Source of the DNA: Pseudomonas canadensis
GTDB lineage: Bacteria; Pseudomonadota; Gammaproteobacteria; Pseudomonadales; Pseudomonadaceae
Reading direction: 5' to 3'
Assembly (NCBI RefSeq): GCF_000503215.1
Contig: NZ_AYTD01000012.1
Coordinates: forward strand, 62,001 to 126,000
Length of the DNA stretch: 64,000 nucleotides
Position numbers and translations under genes: made by a program. The notes beneath the pieces are model-generated. The model did no database searches. It had not been told where the DNA came from and saw only the letters and a program-made list of their open reading frames with translations. This document shows positions 42,336 to 50,778 of this stretch, piece by piece (position 1 is the first letter of the stretch; each line of letters opens with the position of its first letter).

Positions 42336-43169
42336 TCAGTCAATTAACCCATGAGCGTCATAAAACGGATACGGCCCCGGGTATTCCCCGAATACGCCGT
42401 TGTGGCTGATCAAACCCTGTTGCGCCTCCCAGCGATGCAACAGATAGCCCGCCGGCTCCAGGTTGAAATGCGCGGGCGCCGCTTCTTGTAGGTCCAACAC
42501 GATCTGGTGCGAGGTGCCGGGGCACACACAACTCAAGCTGCCGCCAAAACGGCGTTGCATCGGCCGGTGCAAGTGCCCGCACAGCAGGCGCTCGACTTGC
42601 GGATGGCGGGCGACGACCTGCTCCAGCGCCGCCGCATTGATGAACGGTTCGCGGTCCATATGGCCAATGCCGCTGATAAACGGCGGGTGATGCAAAATCA
42701 GTAAGGTCGGCGCATCCGGACGCAGGGACAATTGCGCGTCGAGCCACTGCAATTGGCTGTCGAGTAACTGGCCGCCGTGGCCGCCGGGGATGGTGGAGTC
42801 GAGACCGATCAGGCGCAGCGGATGCTCGTCCACTACCCAGTCCAACGGGCCCTCTGCGGACACAGGCAGATAGGCGTGATCCCGGAACGCCTCCAGCAAC
42901 GGTGCGCGTGTGTCGTGGTTACCCGGCACCAGGTAGCACGGCATGTGCAGGCGGGCGAGTTCGGGGTGCAGCACCGCGTATTCATCGGCGCGGCCGAAGT
43001 CCACCAGGTCACCGCTGATCACCACGATATCGGGCTGCGGATGGCTGGCGTTCAGATGATCGACGGCGCGGCGCAGCGCGCCTAATGTATCGACAACCCC
43101 ATAAGTAAGGCGCTGGCCGGCTTTAAGGTGCAGGTCGCTGATCTGCGCGACAAGAAACGGACGATTCAC
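42336..43169 (-). CDS. Calcineurin-like phosphodiesterase, GpdQ-related
   Basis: 277 residues with all metallophosphoesterase motifs: SDLHLKAG (Asp12, His14), SGDLVDFG, PGNHDTRAP, ILHHPPF and CGHLHRPMQ. The layout follows class III cyclic-nucleotide and glycerophosphodiester phosphodiesterases (GpdQ, CpdA). No signal peptide, so it acts in the cytoplasm after uptake. It lies nine bases from the ABC ATPase and seven bases before oprD. The operon context suggests that it cleaves an imported phosphodiester such as a glycerophosphodiester; that is inferred. Confidence 0.88.
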   Translation of the reverse strand: MNRPFLVAQISDLHLKAGQRLTYGVVDTLGALRRAVDHLNASHPQPDIVVISGDLVDFGRADEYAVLHPELARLHMPCYLVPGNHDTRAPLLEAFRDHAYLPVSAEGPLDWVVDEHPLRLIGLDSTIPGGHGGQLLDSQLQWLDAQLSLRPDAPTLLILHHPPFISGIGHMDREPFINAAALEQVVARHPQVERLLCGHLHRPMQRRFGGSLSCVCPGTSHQIVLDLQEAAPAHFNLEPAGYLLHRWEAQQGLISHNGVFGEYPGPYPFYDAHGLID

Positions 43170-43178
43170 AGTAGATTC

Positions 43179-44210
43179 TCAAGCATTCAGGGTGAACAAC
43201 ATGTGTGGCGCAATCGCCAGGGCAATCGGCGCTCCGACGGCGTACAGCTGGTTGTCGCTGCTGTCGACCAGCAGCGGTTGCGGGCCGCCCACATCCACCA
43301 GCAAACGGCTTTGTGCGCCCTGGAAAAACTGCGCCAACAGACGGCCGTGCAAGTGCCCTTCTCCCTCCATCACCTTCAGGTGTTCGGGACGGCAATAAAC
43401 CGTGCTGGGCCGCTCGGCGGCCTGCCACGGCAACTCGCCGCCGCAGACTTTCAAGCCATGGGCCGAAGGCTCGATCACGGTGAAGGCATTGAGGTTGCCG
43501 ACGAAGCCCGCGACGAAGGCGTTGGCGGGTTTCTGGTAGATGTCACGCGGGCTGGCCAGTTGTGCGACACGGCCGTGCTCCATGACCAGGATGCGGTCGC
43601 CCAGGGCCATGGCTTCGCCCTGGTCGTGGGTGACGAACACCGAGGTGATGCCAAGGCCGCGCAGCAGTTCATTCAGTTCGCTGCGCAGGCGTTCGCGCAA
43701 TTGCGCGTCGAGGGCCGCCAAAGGTTCATCCAGCAACAGCACTTTCGGACGCGGCGCCAAGGCACGGGCCAGGGCCACGCGCTGACGCTGACCACCGGAG
43801 AGTTCATGGATGCTGCGCTTGCCGTGATGCTGCAAGCCCACCAGCTCAAGCAACTCGTCGCAGCGCTTGTTGCGCTCAGTCACCGACATCCCGCGAATCT
43901 TCAAGCCGTAGACGATGTTCCCCGCCACATCCAGGTTGGGAAACAACGCGTAGTTCTGGAACACCATGCCGACATCGCGGCGCTCGATGGGCAGGCGCGT
44001 CACGTCCTGATCGCCAAACAACACCTGGCCCAGATCCGGGCGCTCCAGGCCGGCAATCAGGCGCAAGGTGGTGGTTTTGCCACAGCCGGACGGGCCGAGG
44101 ATCGCCAGGGTTTCGCCGCCTTCGACGGTCAGGTTCAAGTCATGCACGGCCACGGTGCCGTCGGCGAACGCCTTGCGACAGCCTTGCAGGCGGATAGTGA
44201 TAGCGGTCAT
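43179..44210 (-). CDS. ABC transporter ATPase, organic-anion/PotA-like
   Basis: 343 residues. Walker A GPSGCGKTT at about 40-48, the signature LSGGQRQRVAL near 138, Walker B VLLLDEPLAALD near 160 and the switch His in VFVTHDQGEA. A C-terminal TOBE-type regulatory domain covers about 240-343. This is the CUT1/ferric/2-aminoethylphosphonate-type of importer ATPase. It starts inside the stop of the second permease (ATGA) and is followed after nine bases by the phosphodiesterase gene. Confidence 0.93.
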   Translation of the reverse strand: MTAITIRLQGCRKAFADGTVAVHDLNLTVEGGETLAILGPSGCGKTTTLRLIAGLERPDLGQVLFGDQDVTRLPIERRDVGMVFQNYALFPNLDVAGNIVYGLKIRGMSVTERNKRCDELLELVGLQHHGKRSIHELSGGQRQRVALARALAPRPKVLLLDEPLAALDAQLRERLRSELNELLRGLGITSVFVTHDQGEAMALGDRILVMEHGRVAQLASPRDIYQKPANAFVAGFVGNLNAFTVIEPSAHGLKVCGGELPWQAAERPSTVYCRPEHLKVMEGEGHLHGRLLAQFFQGAQSRLLVDVGGPQPLLVDSSDNQLYAVGAPIALAIAPHMLFTLNA

Positions 44211-45001
44211 CGACGCTCTCCACGGGACAAACGGGCACTGATGGCCTGCAGCGCAATCAACAGCGGCACGATCATCAGCAAAAAGATAAGGGTGTAGGCG
44301 CTGGCAATTTCCAGGCGCGCCGAGGCATAGCTGTCGGCCAGGCCCACGGGCAGCGTCTTGGTCATGGGGGTGTGGAGCATCCAGGTCAGGTTGAATTCAC
44401 CCAGGGACAAGGTCACTACCATCAGCACACCGGCCAGGATTCCTGCGCGGCAGTTGGGTACCACCACACTGAAAAAGCGCTTGATGGGACCCGCACCGAG
44501 ACTGGCCGCCGCTTCTTCCAGCACTGGCAGTTGCTGGCGTTGCATCACCGCCATCACCGGGCGTACCAGGAATGGCAAGGTGAACAGCACATGCCCGACC
44601 AGGATGAACACCCAACTGCTGCGAAAGCTGCCGAACTGGCCGTAGGTGAGCAGCAACGCCAACGCACTGGCCAACCCCGGCATCGCCACCGGCAGCACCA
44701 TCAATTCTTCGAAGGCGCGGCTGAAGCGGTTGTTCATCCGCACCAGGGCGTAGGCCGCCGGCACGCCGATCACGCAGACACACACCGCGCAGGCCAGCGC
44801 CAATTGCAGCGACAACCACACGGTGGGCGAATAGGCCTGCCACACCTGGATCAGCCAATCGAAGGTCAAGCCACTGGACAGACCGACGAAGAAGTTGCGG
44901 GTCAAACCCGCCAGCAACGACATCAGCACCGGCACCAACATGAAGGCGCACACCAGCAGGGTGAACAGCAGTTGCAGCACAAACAACGATGAGCGCTTCA
45001 C
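44207..45001 (-). CDS. ABC transporter permease 2
   Basis: 264 residues from a GTG at 45001 that overlaps the stop of permease 1 (GTGA). Six membrane helices with a coupling loop SLGAGPIKRFFSVVVPNCR, the EAA-type motif that contacts the ATPase. Much longer upstream extensions in this frame would run antisense through permease 1 and are rejected. It works with permease 1 and the ATPase as an importer of the compound bound by the periplasmic protein at 45817. Confidence 0.9.
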   Translation of the reverse strand: MKRSSLFVLQLLFTLLVCAFMLVPVLMSLLAGLTRNFFVGLSSGLTFDWLIQVWQAYSPTVWLSLQLALACAVCVCVIGVPAAYALVRMNNRFSRAFEELMVLPVAMPGLASALALLLTYGQFGSFRSSWVFILVGHVLFTLPFLVRPVMAVMQRQQLPVLEEAAASLGAGPIKRFFSVVVPNCRAGILAGVLMVVTLSLGEFNLTWMLHTPMTKTLPVGLADSYASARLEIASAYTLIFLLMIVPLLIALQAISARLSRGERR

Positions 45002-45816
45002 AGCACAGTCCCCGCGTTTTTCACCAGGCGCCGCGTGAGCAGCAACACGGCCCAGGTCACCGCGCCGAGCACCACCGACAGCGCGGCAGCCACGGCAAAG
45101 TTGGCGTAGTTGGTGAATACGTTGTAGATCGCCACCGGGGTGACATTCAGTCGCGTGCCCAAGGTAAAGGCCGTGCCGAAGGCGCCCATGGACGTGGCAA
45201 AACAGATCGCCCCGCAGGACGCCAATGCGGGCGCCAGACCCGGCACGATCACGTCGCACACCACGCGCCAATGCCCGGCGCCCAGGGAGTGCGCAGCTTC
45301 TTCCAGGCTACGATCAAGGCTCTCGCAAGCGGCCATCACCGTGAGGATCACCCGTGGAATCGAGAAGTACAGGTAGCCCACGAACAGCCCTGCCAACGAG
45401 TAGGCAAAGATCCATCGTTCACCGGCCAGTTGCAGGCCCAGTGAGGCCAGCAAACCTTGACGCCCTGCCAGCAGAATCACCAGGAAGCCCACCACCACAC
45501 CGGGAAAGGCCAAAGGAAAAGTGAGCAACGCCACCAGTGCCGAGCGCCCGAAAAACTGGTGCCGGGCGAGGAACACGCCGCTGATGCCGCCGATCACCAG
45601 CGCCACCAGCGTCACCACCACGGCCAGGACCAGCGTTTGCCCAAGGCTGCCCAGGTACTGCGCGCTGCTGAGCACCTGCCAGTAACCGCTGCCGTTGCTG
45701 TCGCGGCTCTCGGCGCCGAGCACCATCAAGTGCGCCAGCGGCAGCAGCCAGAACGCGAGCAGCACCGCAAAGGCCGGGGCCAACGCCCAGGCGGCATGTT
45801 TTGCCGATGCTGCCAC
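44998..45816 (-). CDS. ABC transporter permease 1
   Basis: 272 residues, six membrane helices. The EAA loop reads EEAAHSLGAGHWRVVCDVIVP. It starts at the base next to the stop of the binding-protein gene and overlaps permease 2 by four bases, so the whole set is translated as a tightly coupled block. Together with permease 2 it forms the inner-membrane channel of a Type I importer of the Fe3+/phosphonate/spermidine branch. Confidence 0.91.
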   Translation of the reverse strand: MAASAKHAAWALAPAFAVLLAFWLLPLAHLMVLGAESRDSNGSGYWQVLSSAQYLGSLGQTLVLAVVVTLVALVIGGISGVFLARHQFFGRSALVALLTFPLAFPGVVVGFLVILLAGRQGLLASLGLQLAGERWIFAYSLAGLFVGYLYFSIPRVILTVMAACESLDRSLEEAAHSLGAGHWRVVCDVIVPGLAPALASCGAICFATSMGAFGTAFTLGTRLNVTPVAIYNVFTNYANFAVAAALSVVLGAVTWAVLLLTRRLVKNAGTVL

Positions 45817-46821
45817 TTACTTGACCTCGTTCAGGTAACGGGCGGCGAAGGCTTCCTGCACTGCGGCCATTTTTTCGTAGTCCACCACCCCGGCGCGGGC
45901 ATAGTCGCTGTCGGGCAGGAACTGTGCGGCCACGTCAGCCGGCATTTTCATCGGGCGCACTGGGCGCAGGTAGGCTTTGGCCCAGAGTGCCTGGCCTTCG
46001 TCCGACAGCACGAAGTCGAGGACTTTTTCCGCATTGGCGCGGTGTGGCGCGTTGGCGACCAGGCTCATCACGTAGGGCACGCTGATGCTGCCTTCCTTCG
46101 GGATCACAAAGTCGACGTTGGCTTTGTCTTTGTAGCGCGCGCGGTAGGCGTTGAAGTCGTAGTCCACCAGGATCGGCAACTCACCGGACAGCACCCGCGC
46201 ATAGGCGGTTTGCTTGGGCACGATGGGCGCGTTCTTCGCCAACTTCTGGAAGTAGTCGATGGCGGGGGCGAAGTTGTCGAGGTCACCGCCCAGGGCGCGG
46301 TTGATCGCCACAGCCGAGACGTAGCCAACGAAGGCGCTGGAGGGATCGAGGTAACCGACCATGCCTTTGTACTCAGGCTTGAGCAGATCGGCCCAGCTTT
46401 GCGGCACCGGCAAACCACCGAGCGCGTCGACGTTGACCATGATGCCCAAGGTGCCGGAGTGGATCGCGAACCAATGGCCGGCCGGGTCCTTGAGGCCAGC
46501 GGGGATCTGGTCCCAGGCCTTGGGCTTGTAGGTGCCGACCACCTCGGCTTTTTGCGCCTGCAGGCCGAAGGTCACGCCGTAGTAAACGACGTCAGCGACC
46601 GGGGCGGCTTTTTCCGCCACCAATTGCGCCAGCGACTGGCCGGAGTTCTTGTTGTCCAGCGGCACCTGCACGCCTGTGCTGGCAGCGATGGCCTTGAGCT
46701 GGGTGCCCCAGTCGGCCCAGTCCGGCGGGCAGTTGTAGCAGATCGCGGTTTCGGCGGCCTGGGCCAGGCTGGCCGCACCGCACAGCAGCACGGCTGCCAG
46801 GGTTTTACTGAGTGCGCGCAT
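45817..46821 (-). CDS. ABC transporter periplasmic binding protein
   Basis: 334 residues from the ATG at 46821. A signal peptide MRALSKTLAAVLLCGAASLAQA is followed by AETAICYNCPPDWADWG, with two Cys that may form a disulfide. The fold is SBP type 1/6, seen in ferric and 2-aminoethylphosphonate binding proteins (WFAIHSGTLGIMVNVDALGG is typical). The gene begins 17 bases inside the end of the lacI-type regulator. The likely ligand is a small organic anion, possibly a phosphodiester judging from the operon. That is inferred, not read. Confidence 0.86.
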   Translation of the reverse strand: MRALSKTLAAVLLCGAASLAQAAETAICYNCPPDWADWGTQLKAIAASTGVQVPLDNKNSGQSLAQLVAEKAAPVADVVYYGVTFGLQAQKAEVVGTYKPKAWDQIPAGLKDPAGHWFAIHSGTLGIMVNVDALGGLPVPQSWADLLKPEYKGMVGYLDPSSAFVGYVSAVAINRALGGDLDNFAPAIDYFQKLAKNAPIVPKQTAYARVLSGELPILVDYDFNAYRARYKDKANVDFVIPKEGSISVPYVMSLVANAPHRANAEKVLDFVLSDEGQALWAKAYLRPVRPMKMPADVAAQFLPDSDYARAGVVDYEKMAAVQEAFAARYLNEVK

Positions 46822-47824
46822 CAAGGGTTTCCTCGTGGGGTTGAGTACTGTCGCCCGGCCGGATATGGCAAGGCAGGCAATGGGACGTCGGGGCGTTGCC
46901 GGCGATTTGCGCCAGCAGTTGGTCAATCACGGTGCTGGCCAGCAAGGCGATGGGTTGCACCACGCTGCACAGGGTTGGGTGCATCTGGGTGCCGAGGCTG
47001 ATGCCGTCGAAGCCCATCACCGACAGCTGTTCGGGCACGTTCCAGGCGTTGCGGCGCAGTTCGGCGATCAGGCTGATTGCCAGGAAGTCGTTGGAACACA
47101 CCAGCGCGGTGGGCGCATCGGGGCCTTGAAGAAAGGGTTCGATGGCGGCGAACTCGGCCTGGGTATGGGCCGGCATTTCAATCACCGGGCGGGGGTCGAG
47201 AGCGTATTCGCGCATTGCATCGCAATAACCGGCGTAGCGCAGGCGGGCACGGTCGGATTGCAGCGCAGGGCCGGCGACCATGCTGATGCGTCGATGGCCG
47301 GCTTCCAGCAGATAACGCGTGGCCAGGGCCATGCCTGCGCGGTTGTCCACCGACACGGCGCTGTAGTTGGGGTTGCTCGGTTGGTGATAAGCCAGCACGA
47401 ATGGGGTTTGTTCGGTGTTCAAGCTGCTGAGCACGCTGTTGCTCTCGGCATCAGTGACCGTCAGCACCAGGCCATCGACGCGCTGGCGCAACAATTCTTC
47501 CACCACAATGCATTCGCGTTCGCTGCTGTAGTCGGTAGTCGCCAGCAACAGGCTGTAGCCCCGCGCCCGGGCGGCGCGCTCCATGGCCTGGAATTGTTCA
47601 GCAAACACCGGATTGAGCAGATTGGGCACCACCACGCCAATCAACTGGGTGGTTTGCAGGCGCAGTTGGCGGCCCAGCAGATTGGGGCGAAAACCCAGCT
47701 CACGGGCGGCGGCGAACACCTGCTCCCGGGTAGTCGGGCGCACCTGGTCGGGAGAAGCAAAAGTGCGGGCGGCGGTGGCGCGGGATACGCCCGCCAGCCG
47801 GGCTACGTCTTTCAGGTCAGTCAT
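46805..47824 (-). CDS. LacI-family regulator of the ABC/phosphodiesterase operon
   Basis: 339 residues from the ATG at 47824; a long open extension upstream runs through a REP pair and is rejected. The helix-turn-helix is MTDLKDVARLAGVSRATAAR. The following hinge helix leads into a periplasmic-binding-protein-like sensor with QTTQLIGVVVPNLLNPVFAEQ. It leads the operon and overlaps the binding-protein gene by 17 bases. A perfect 14-base palindrome with a central CG lies 12 bases before its start, consistent with self-repression of the whole unit. Confidence 0.92.
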   Translation of the reverse strand: MTDLKDVARLAGVSRATAARTFASPDQVRPTTREQVFAAARELGFRPNLLGRQLRLQTTQLIGVVVPNLLNPVFAEQFQAMERAARARGYSLLLATTDYSSERECIVVEELLRQRVDGLVLTVTDAESNSVLSSLNTEQTPFVLAYHQPSNPNYSAVSVDNRAGMALATRYLLEAGHRRISMVAGPALQSDRARLRYAGYCDAMREYALDPRPVIEMPAHTQAEFAAIEPFLQGPDAPTALVCSNDFLAISLIAELRRNAWNVPEQLSVMGFDGISLGTQMHPTLCSVVQPIALLASTVIDQLLAQIAGNAPTSHCLPCHIRPGDSTQPHEETLDARTQ

Positions 47825-47835
47825 TGTCACTCGCT

Positions 47836-47849
47836 TGAGATCGATCTCA
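47836..47849. promoter_or_regulatory. LacI-type operator before the ABC operon
   Basis: TGAGATCGATCTCA is a perfect 14-base palindrome with a central CG, the usual core for LacI-family sites. It ends 12 bases before the regulator's ATG at 47824, where binding would block transcription of the whole operon. Between 47850 and the nspC start at 48222 the rest of this 397-base gap holds a REP pair and no gene. Confidence 0.6.
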
Positions 47850-47940
47850 TTGGCGAGGACAGTAGCGGGGGAATGTGGCAGTTCAGTGCCGAGAACATGA
47901 CGATTTGATGTCATCCAAGGACTGCTGCTATGCACCTGTG

Positions 47941-48066
47941 GTGAGCGGGCTTGCCCCGCGCTGGGTGGCGAAGCCACCCCAATAAGGACGTCGCGCAGCT
48001 CCAGAAAAATCGTGGTGCCTGGATTTAGGGCGGCTTCGCCCCCCAGCGCGGGGCAAGCCCGCTCAC
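47941..48066. repeat. REP inverted pair (REPIN), GAGCGGGCTTGCCCCGC type
   Basis: The left arm starts GTGAGCGGGCTTGCCCCGCG (47941-47979) and the right arm ends GGGGCAAGCCCGCTCAC (48028-48066). Aligned as an inverted repeat over 39 bases they differ at two positions. About 48 bases separate them. Such pairs are spread by REP-associated tyrosine transposases. It lies between the lacI gene and nspC. Confidence 0.85.
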
Positions 48067-48221
48067 TACAAAAAAACGGTGTCAGCCCCTGAACAGTCAC
48101 ACTCCAGCGCTACGCTCGTAAACCAAGGGCAGCAAAATCCGCCCACTAACCTTTCGATTCGATCCAAGTGCGGGCACAATGCGTGTCCTTTTTTGGCAGG
48201 CACCGCCGCAGGCTCTCAAAA

Positions 48222-49319
48222 ATGATCAAAACGCCGTACTACCTCATCGATAAACAGAAGCTTCTGGTCAACATGCAGAAGATTGCTTACGTGCGCGAAC
48301 AGTCCGGCGCCAAGGCGTTGCTGGCGCTCAAGTGCTTTGCCACCTGGTCGGTGTTTGACCTGATGCAGCAATACATGGACGGCACCACCTCGTCGTCGCT
48401 GTATGAGCTCAAGCTCGGCCGCCAGAAGTTCGAAGGCGAGGCACACGCCTACAGCGTGGCCTGGGCCGACGATGAAATCGAAGAGATGCTGGATAACTGC
48501 GACAAGATCATCTTCAACTCGATCAGCCAGCTGCAGCGTTTTGCCGAACGTTCCGAGGGCAAGACCCGTGGCCTGCGCGTCAACCCACAGGTGAGCAGCT
48601 CCGACTACCTGCTGGCCGACCCGGCGCGTCCGTTCAGCCGTTTGGGCGAATGGGACCCGGTGAAGATCGAAGGCGTGATCGAGCAGATCTCCGGCTTCAT
48701 GTTCCACAACAACTGCGAGAACGGCGATTTCAGCCTGTTCGACAAAATGCTCGGCACCATCGAAGAACGCTTCGGCGCGCTGCTGCACAAGGTCGAGTGG
48801 GTCAGCCTCGGCGGCGGCATCCACTTCACCGGTGAAGACTATGCGGTGGACGCGTTCTGCGCGCGCCTGAAGGCGTTCTCCGAAAAGTACGGCGTGCAGG
48901 TGTACCTGGAACCCGGCGAAGCGGCGATCACCAACAGCGCCTCCCTGGAAGTCACCGTGCTCGACACCCTCTACAACGGCAAGCACCTCGCCGTCGTGGA
49001 CAGCTCCATCGAAGCCCACCTGCTGGACCTGCTGATCTACCGCCTCAACGCCAAGCTGGCGCCAAGCGACGGTGAACACACCTTCATGGTGTGCGGCAAA
49101 TCCTGCCTGGCCGGGGACATCTTCGGCGAGTATCAATTTGATCGTCCGCTGGCCATCGGCGATCGGCTGTCGTTCATCGACACCGCAGGCTACACCATGG
49201 TCAAGAAAAACTGGTTCAACGGCCTGAAAATGCCGTCCATCGTAGTGAAACAACTCGACGGTACAGTCGAGGTGGTTCGTGAATTTGGTTACGACGACTA
49301 CCTGTCCAGCCTTTCGTAA
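48222..49319 (+). CDS. nspC: Carboxynorspermidine/carboxyspermidine decarboxylase
   Basis: 365 residues from the ATG at 48222; an earlier in-frame start is less plausible. PLP enzyme of the alanine-racemase fold: the PLP lysine is in ALLALKCFATWSVFD near residue 38, the glycine loop WVSLGGGIHFTGEDY is near 195, and CGKSCLAGDIFGEY near 290 supplies the catalytic Cys of group IV decarboxylases. It decarboxylates carboxy(nor)spermidine, the last step of an alternative polyamine route. The next gene codes the matching dehydrogenase, 28 bases away. The pair makes spermidine or norspermidine without S-adenosylmethionine decarboxylase. Confidence 0.9.
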   Translation: MIKTPYYLIDKQKLLVNMQKIAYVREQSGAKALLALKCFATWSVFDLMQQYMDGTTSSSLYELKLGRQKFEGEAHAYSVAWADDEIEEMLDNCDKIIFNSISQLQRFAERSEGKTRGLRVNPQVSSSDYLLADPARPFSRLGEWDPVKIEGVIEQISGFMFHNNCENGDFSLFDKMLGTIEERFGALLHKVEWVSLGGGIHFTGEDYAVDAFCARLKAFSEKYGVQVYLEPGEAAITNSASLEVTVLDTLYNGKHLAVVDSSIEAHLLDLLIYRLNAKLAPSDGEHTFMVCGKSCLAGDIFGEYQFDRPLAIGDRLSFIDTAGYTMVKKNWFNGLKMPSIVVKQLDGTVEVVREFGYDDYLSSLS

Positions 49320-49347
49320 GCTGGCGGATAAAGGAGAGATAAAGCAA

Positions 49348-50592
49348 TTGAAAAAGAACGTTCTTATCATTGGTGCAGGAGGTGTCGCCAAGGTGGTGGC
49401 CCACAAGTGCGCGCAGCACAACGACGAACTCGGTCGTATTGCTATCGCGTCGCGCAACATCTCCAAATGCCAGGCCATCATCGACAGCGTCAAGGCCAAG
49501 GGTAGCCTCAAGATTCCCGCCGACATCCAAGCCTTCGCGCTGAACGCCCTGGACGTGGAAGCGACCAAGGCCCTGATCCGCGAGACCGAATCGCAGATCG
49601 TCATCAACGTGGGTTCCGCGTTCCTCAACATGTCGGTGCTGCGCGCCTGCATCGACACGGGCGTTGCCTACCTCGATACCGCCATCCACGAAGAGCCGGG
49701 CAAGGTCTGCGAGACCCCGCCGTGGTACGGCAACTACGAATGGAACCACCTGGAAGAGTGCAAACAGAAGAACATCACCGCCATCCTTGGCGTGGGCTTC
49801 GACCCAGGTGTCGTCAACGCGTATGCCGCGCTGGCGCAGCAACAGCATTTCGACCGCATTGATTCGATCGATATTCTCGACGTCAATGCCGGCTCCCATG
49901 GCAAATACTTCGCCACCAACTTCGACCCGGAAATCAACTTCCGCGAGTTCACCGGACAGGTGTGGAGCTGGCAGAACAGCCAGTGGACCAGCAACACCAT
50001 GTTCGAAGTCAAACGCACTGATGACCTGCCGGTCGTCGGTTCGCAGAACCTCTACCTCACCGGCCACGATGAAGTGCACTCACTGTCGAAAAACCTCGAC
50101 GTGCCCAACGTGCGTTTCTGGATGAGCTTCGGCGAGCACTACATCAACGTGTTCACCGTGCTGAAAAACCTCGGCCTGCTCTCCGAAAAGCCGGTCACCA
50201 CCGCCGAAGGCCTGGAAGTCGTGCCGTTGAAACTGGTCAAGGCCGTGCTGCCCGACCCGTCTTCGCTCGCCCCTGGCTACACCGGCAAGACCTGCATCGG
50301 TGACCTGGTCAAAGGCACCAAAAATGGCCAGCCCCACGAGATGTTCATCTACAACGTGGCCTGCCATGAAGAAGCCTTTGCCGAAACCGACAGCCAGGGC
50401 ATCTCCTACACCGCAGGCGTGCCACCCGTGGCCGCTGCGCTGCTGGTTGCCCGTGGCGAGTGGGATGTGAAGCACATGGCCAACGTCGAGGAACTGCCGG
50501 CCGAGCCGTTCCTGAAAGCGCTGGATGTGATGGGGTTGCCGACTCGCATTAAAGACGAGAACGGTGATCGGGCTTGGGATGCGATTGCCTGA
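49348..50592 (+). CDS. Carboxy(nor)spermidine dehydrogenase (saccharopine dehydrogenase family)
   Basis: 414 residues from a TTG at 49348, chosen because GGAGAG lies about nine bases before it and the protein then starts with the NAD(P) fold KKNVLIIGAGGVAKVVAHK. An ATG-like extension would run back into nspC. Further features are ILGVGFDPGVVNAYA and YNVACHEEAFAETDSQGISY of the C-terminal domain. It would condense a diamine (putrescine or diaminopropane) with aspartate beta-semialdehyde and reduce it, giving the substrate of NspC. It ends the two-gene unit; a strong terminator follows. Confidence 0.9.
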   Translation: MKKNVLIIGAGGVAKVVAHKCAQHNDELGRIAIASRNISKCQAIIDSVKAKGSLKIPADIQAFALNALDVEATKALIRETESQIVINVGSAFLNMSVLRACIDTGVAYLDTAIHEEPGKVCETPPWYGNYEWNHLEECKQKNITAILGVGFDPGVVNAYAALAQQQHFDRIDSIDILDVNAGSHGKYFATNFDPEINFREFTGQVWSWQNSQWTSNTMFEVKRTDDLPVVGSQNLYLTGHDEVHSLSKNLDVPNVRFWMSFGEHYINVFTVLKNLGLLSEKPVTTAEGLEVVPLKLVKAVLPDPSSLAPGYTGKTCIGDLVKGTKNGQPHEMFIYNVACHEEAFAETDSQGISYTAGVPPVAAALLVARGEWDVKHMANVEELPAEPFLKALDVMGLPTRIKDENGDRAWDAIA

Positions 50593-50608
50593 TAAGCGCT
50601 CGCTGACC

Positions 50609-50639
50609 AAAAAAATGCGCTCCTAGGGGCGCATTTTTT
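50609..50639. terminator. Rho-independent terminator after the polyamine operon
   Basis: Arms AATGCGC and GCGCATT are continued by an A-run on the left and a T-run on the right. The stem is about 11 base pairs with a loop of about eight bases, 17 bases after the stop of the dehydrogenase gene. The A/T runs allow it to work in both directions. Confidence 0.85.
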
Positions 50640-50660
50640 GTTTTGGGCACACACGGCCAC

Positions 50661-50749
50661 TGTAGGAGCCGGCTTGCCGGCGATTTCGTTGGGTCAGTAA
50701 CAAATGCATCAGCTGACACACCGCTATCGCCGGCAAGCCGGCTCCTACA
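50661..50749. repeat. REP inverted pair (REPIN), TGTAGGAGCCGGCTTGCC type
   Basis: Left arm TGTAGGAGCCGGCTTGCCGG, continuing four bases, at 50661-50684; right arm is its exact reverse complement at 50726-50749. 24 of 24 bases match, with a 41-base spacer. It lies between a terminator and the end of the iclR gene. It belongs to the same family as the pair at 59820. Confidence 0.9.
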
Positions 50750-50778
50750 GTTGATCTGCAGCGGATGTGAGAGTGGAG

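Noticed and set aside
45002..45271. A 90-codon N-terminal extension of permease 2
   Set aside because: It is permease 1 read in another frame; the GTG at 45001 overlapping the permease 1 stop gives a normal permease start.
45457..47001. 514-codon plus-strand frame opposite the ABC binding protein
   Set aside because: Shadow of the minus-strand permease and binding-protein genes; no recognisable domain and biased towards His, Gln and Val.
48216..49658. 480-codon minus-strand frame opposite nspC
   Set aside because: Antisense shadow; nspC carries all catalytic motifs on the plus strand.
50593..50760. Possible CRISPR-like repeat because two identical arms recur
   Set aside because: The arms are inverted, not direct, and there are only two; this is a REP pair.
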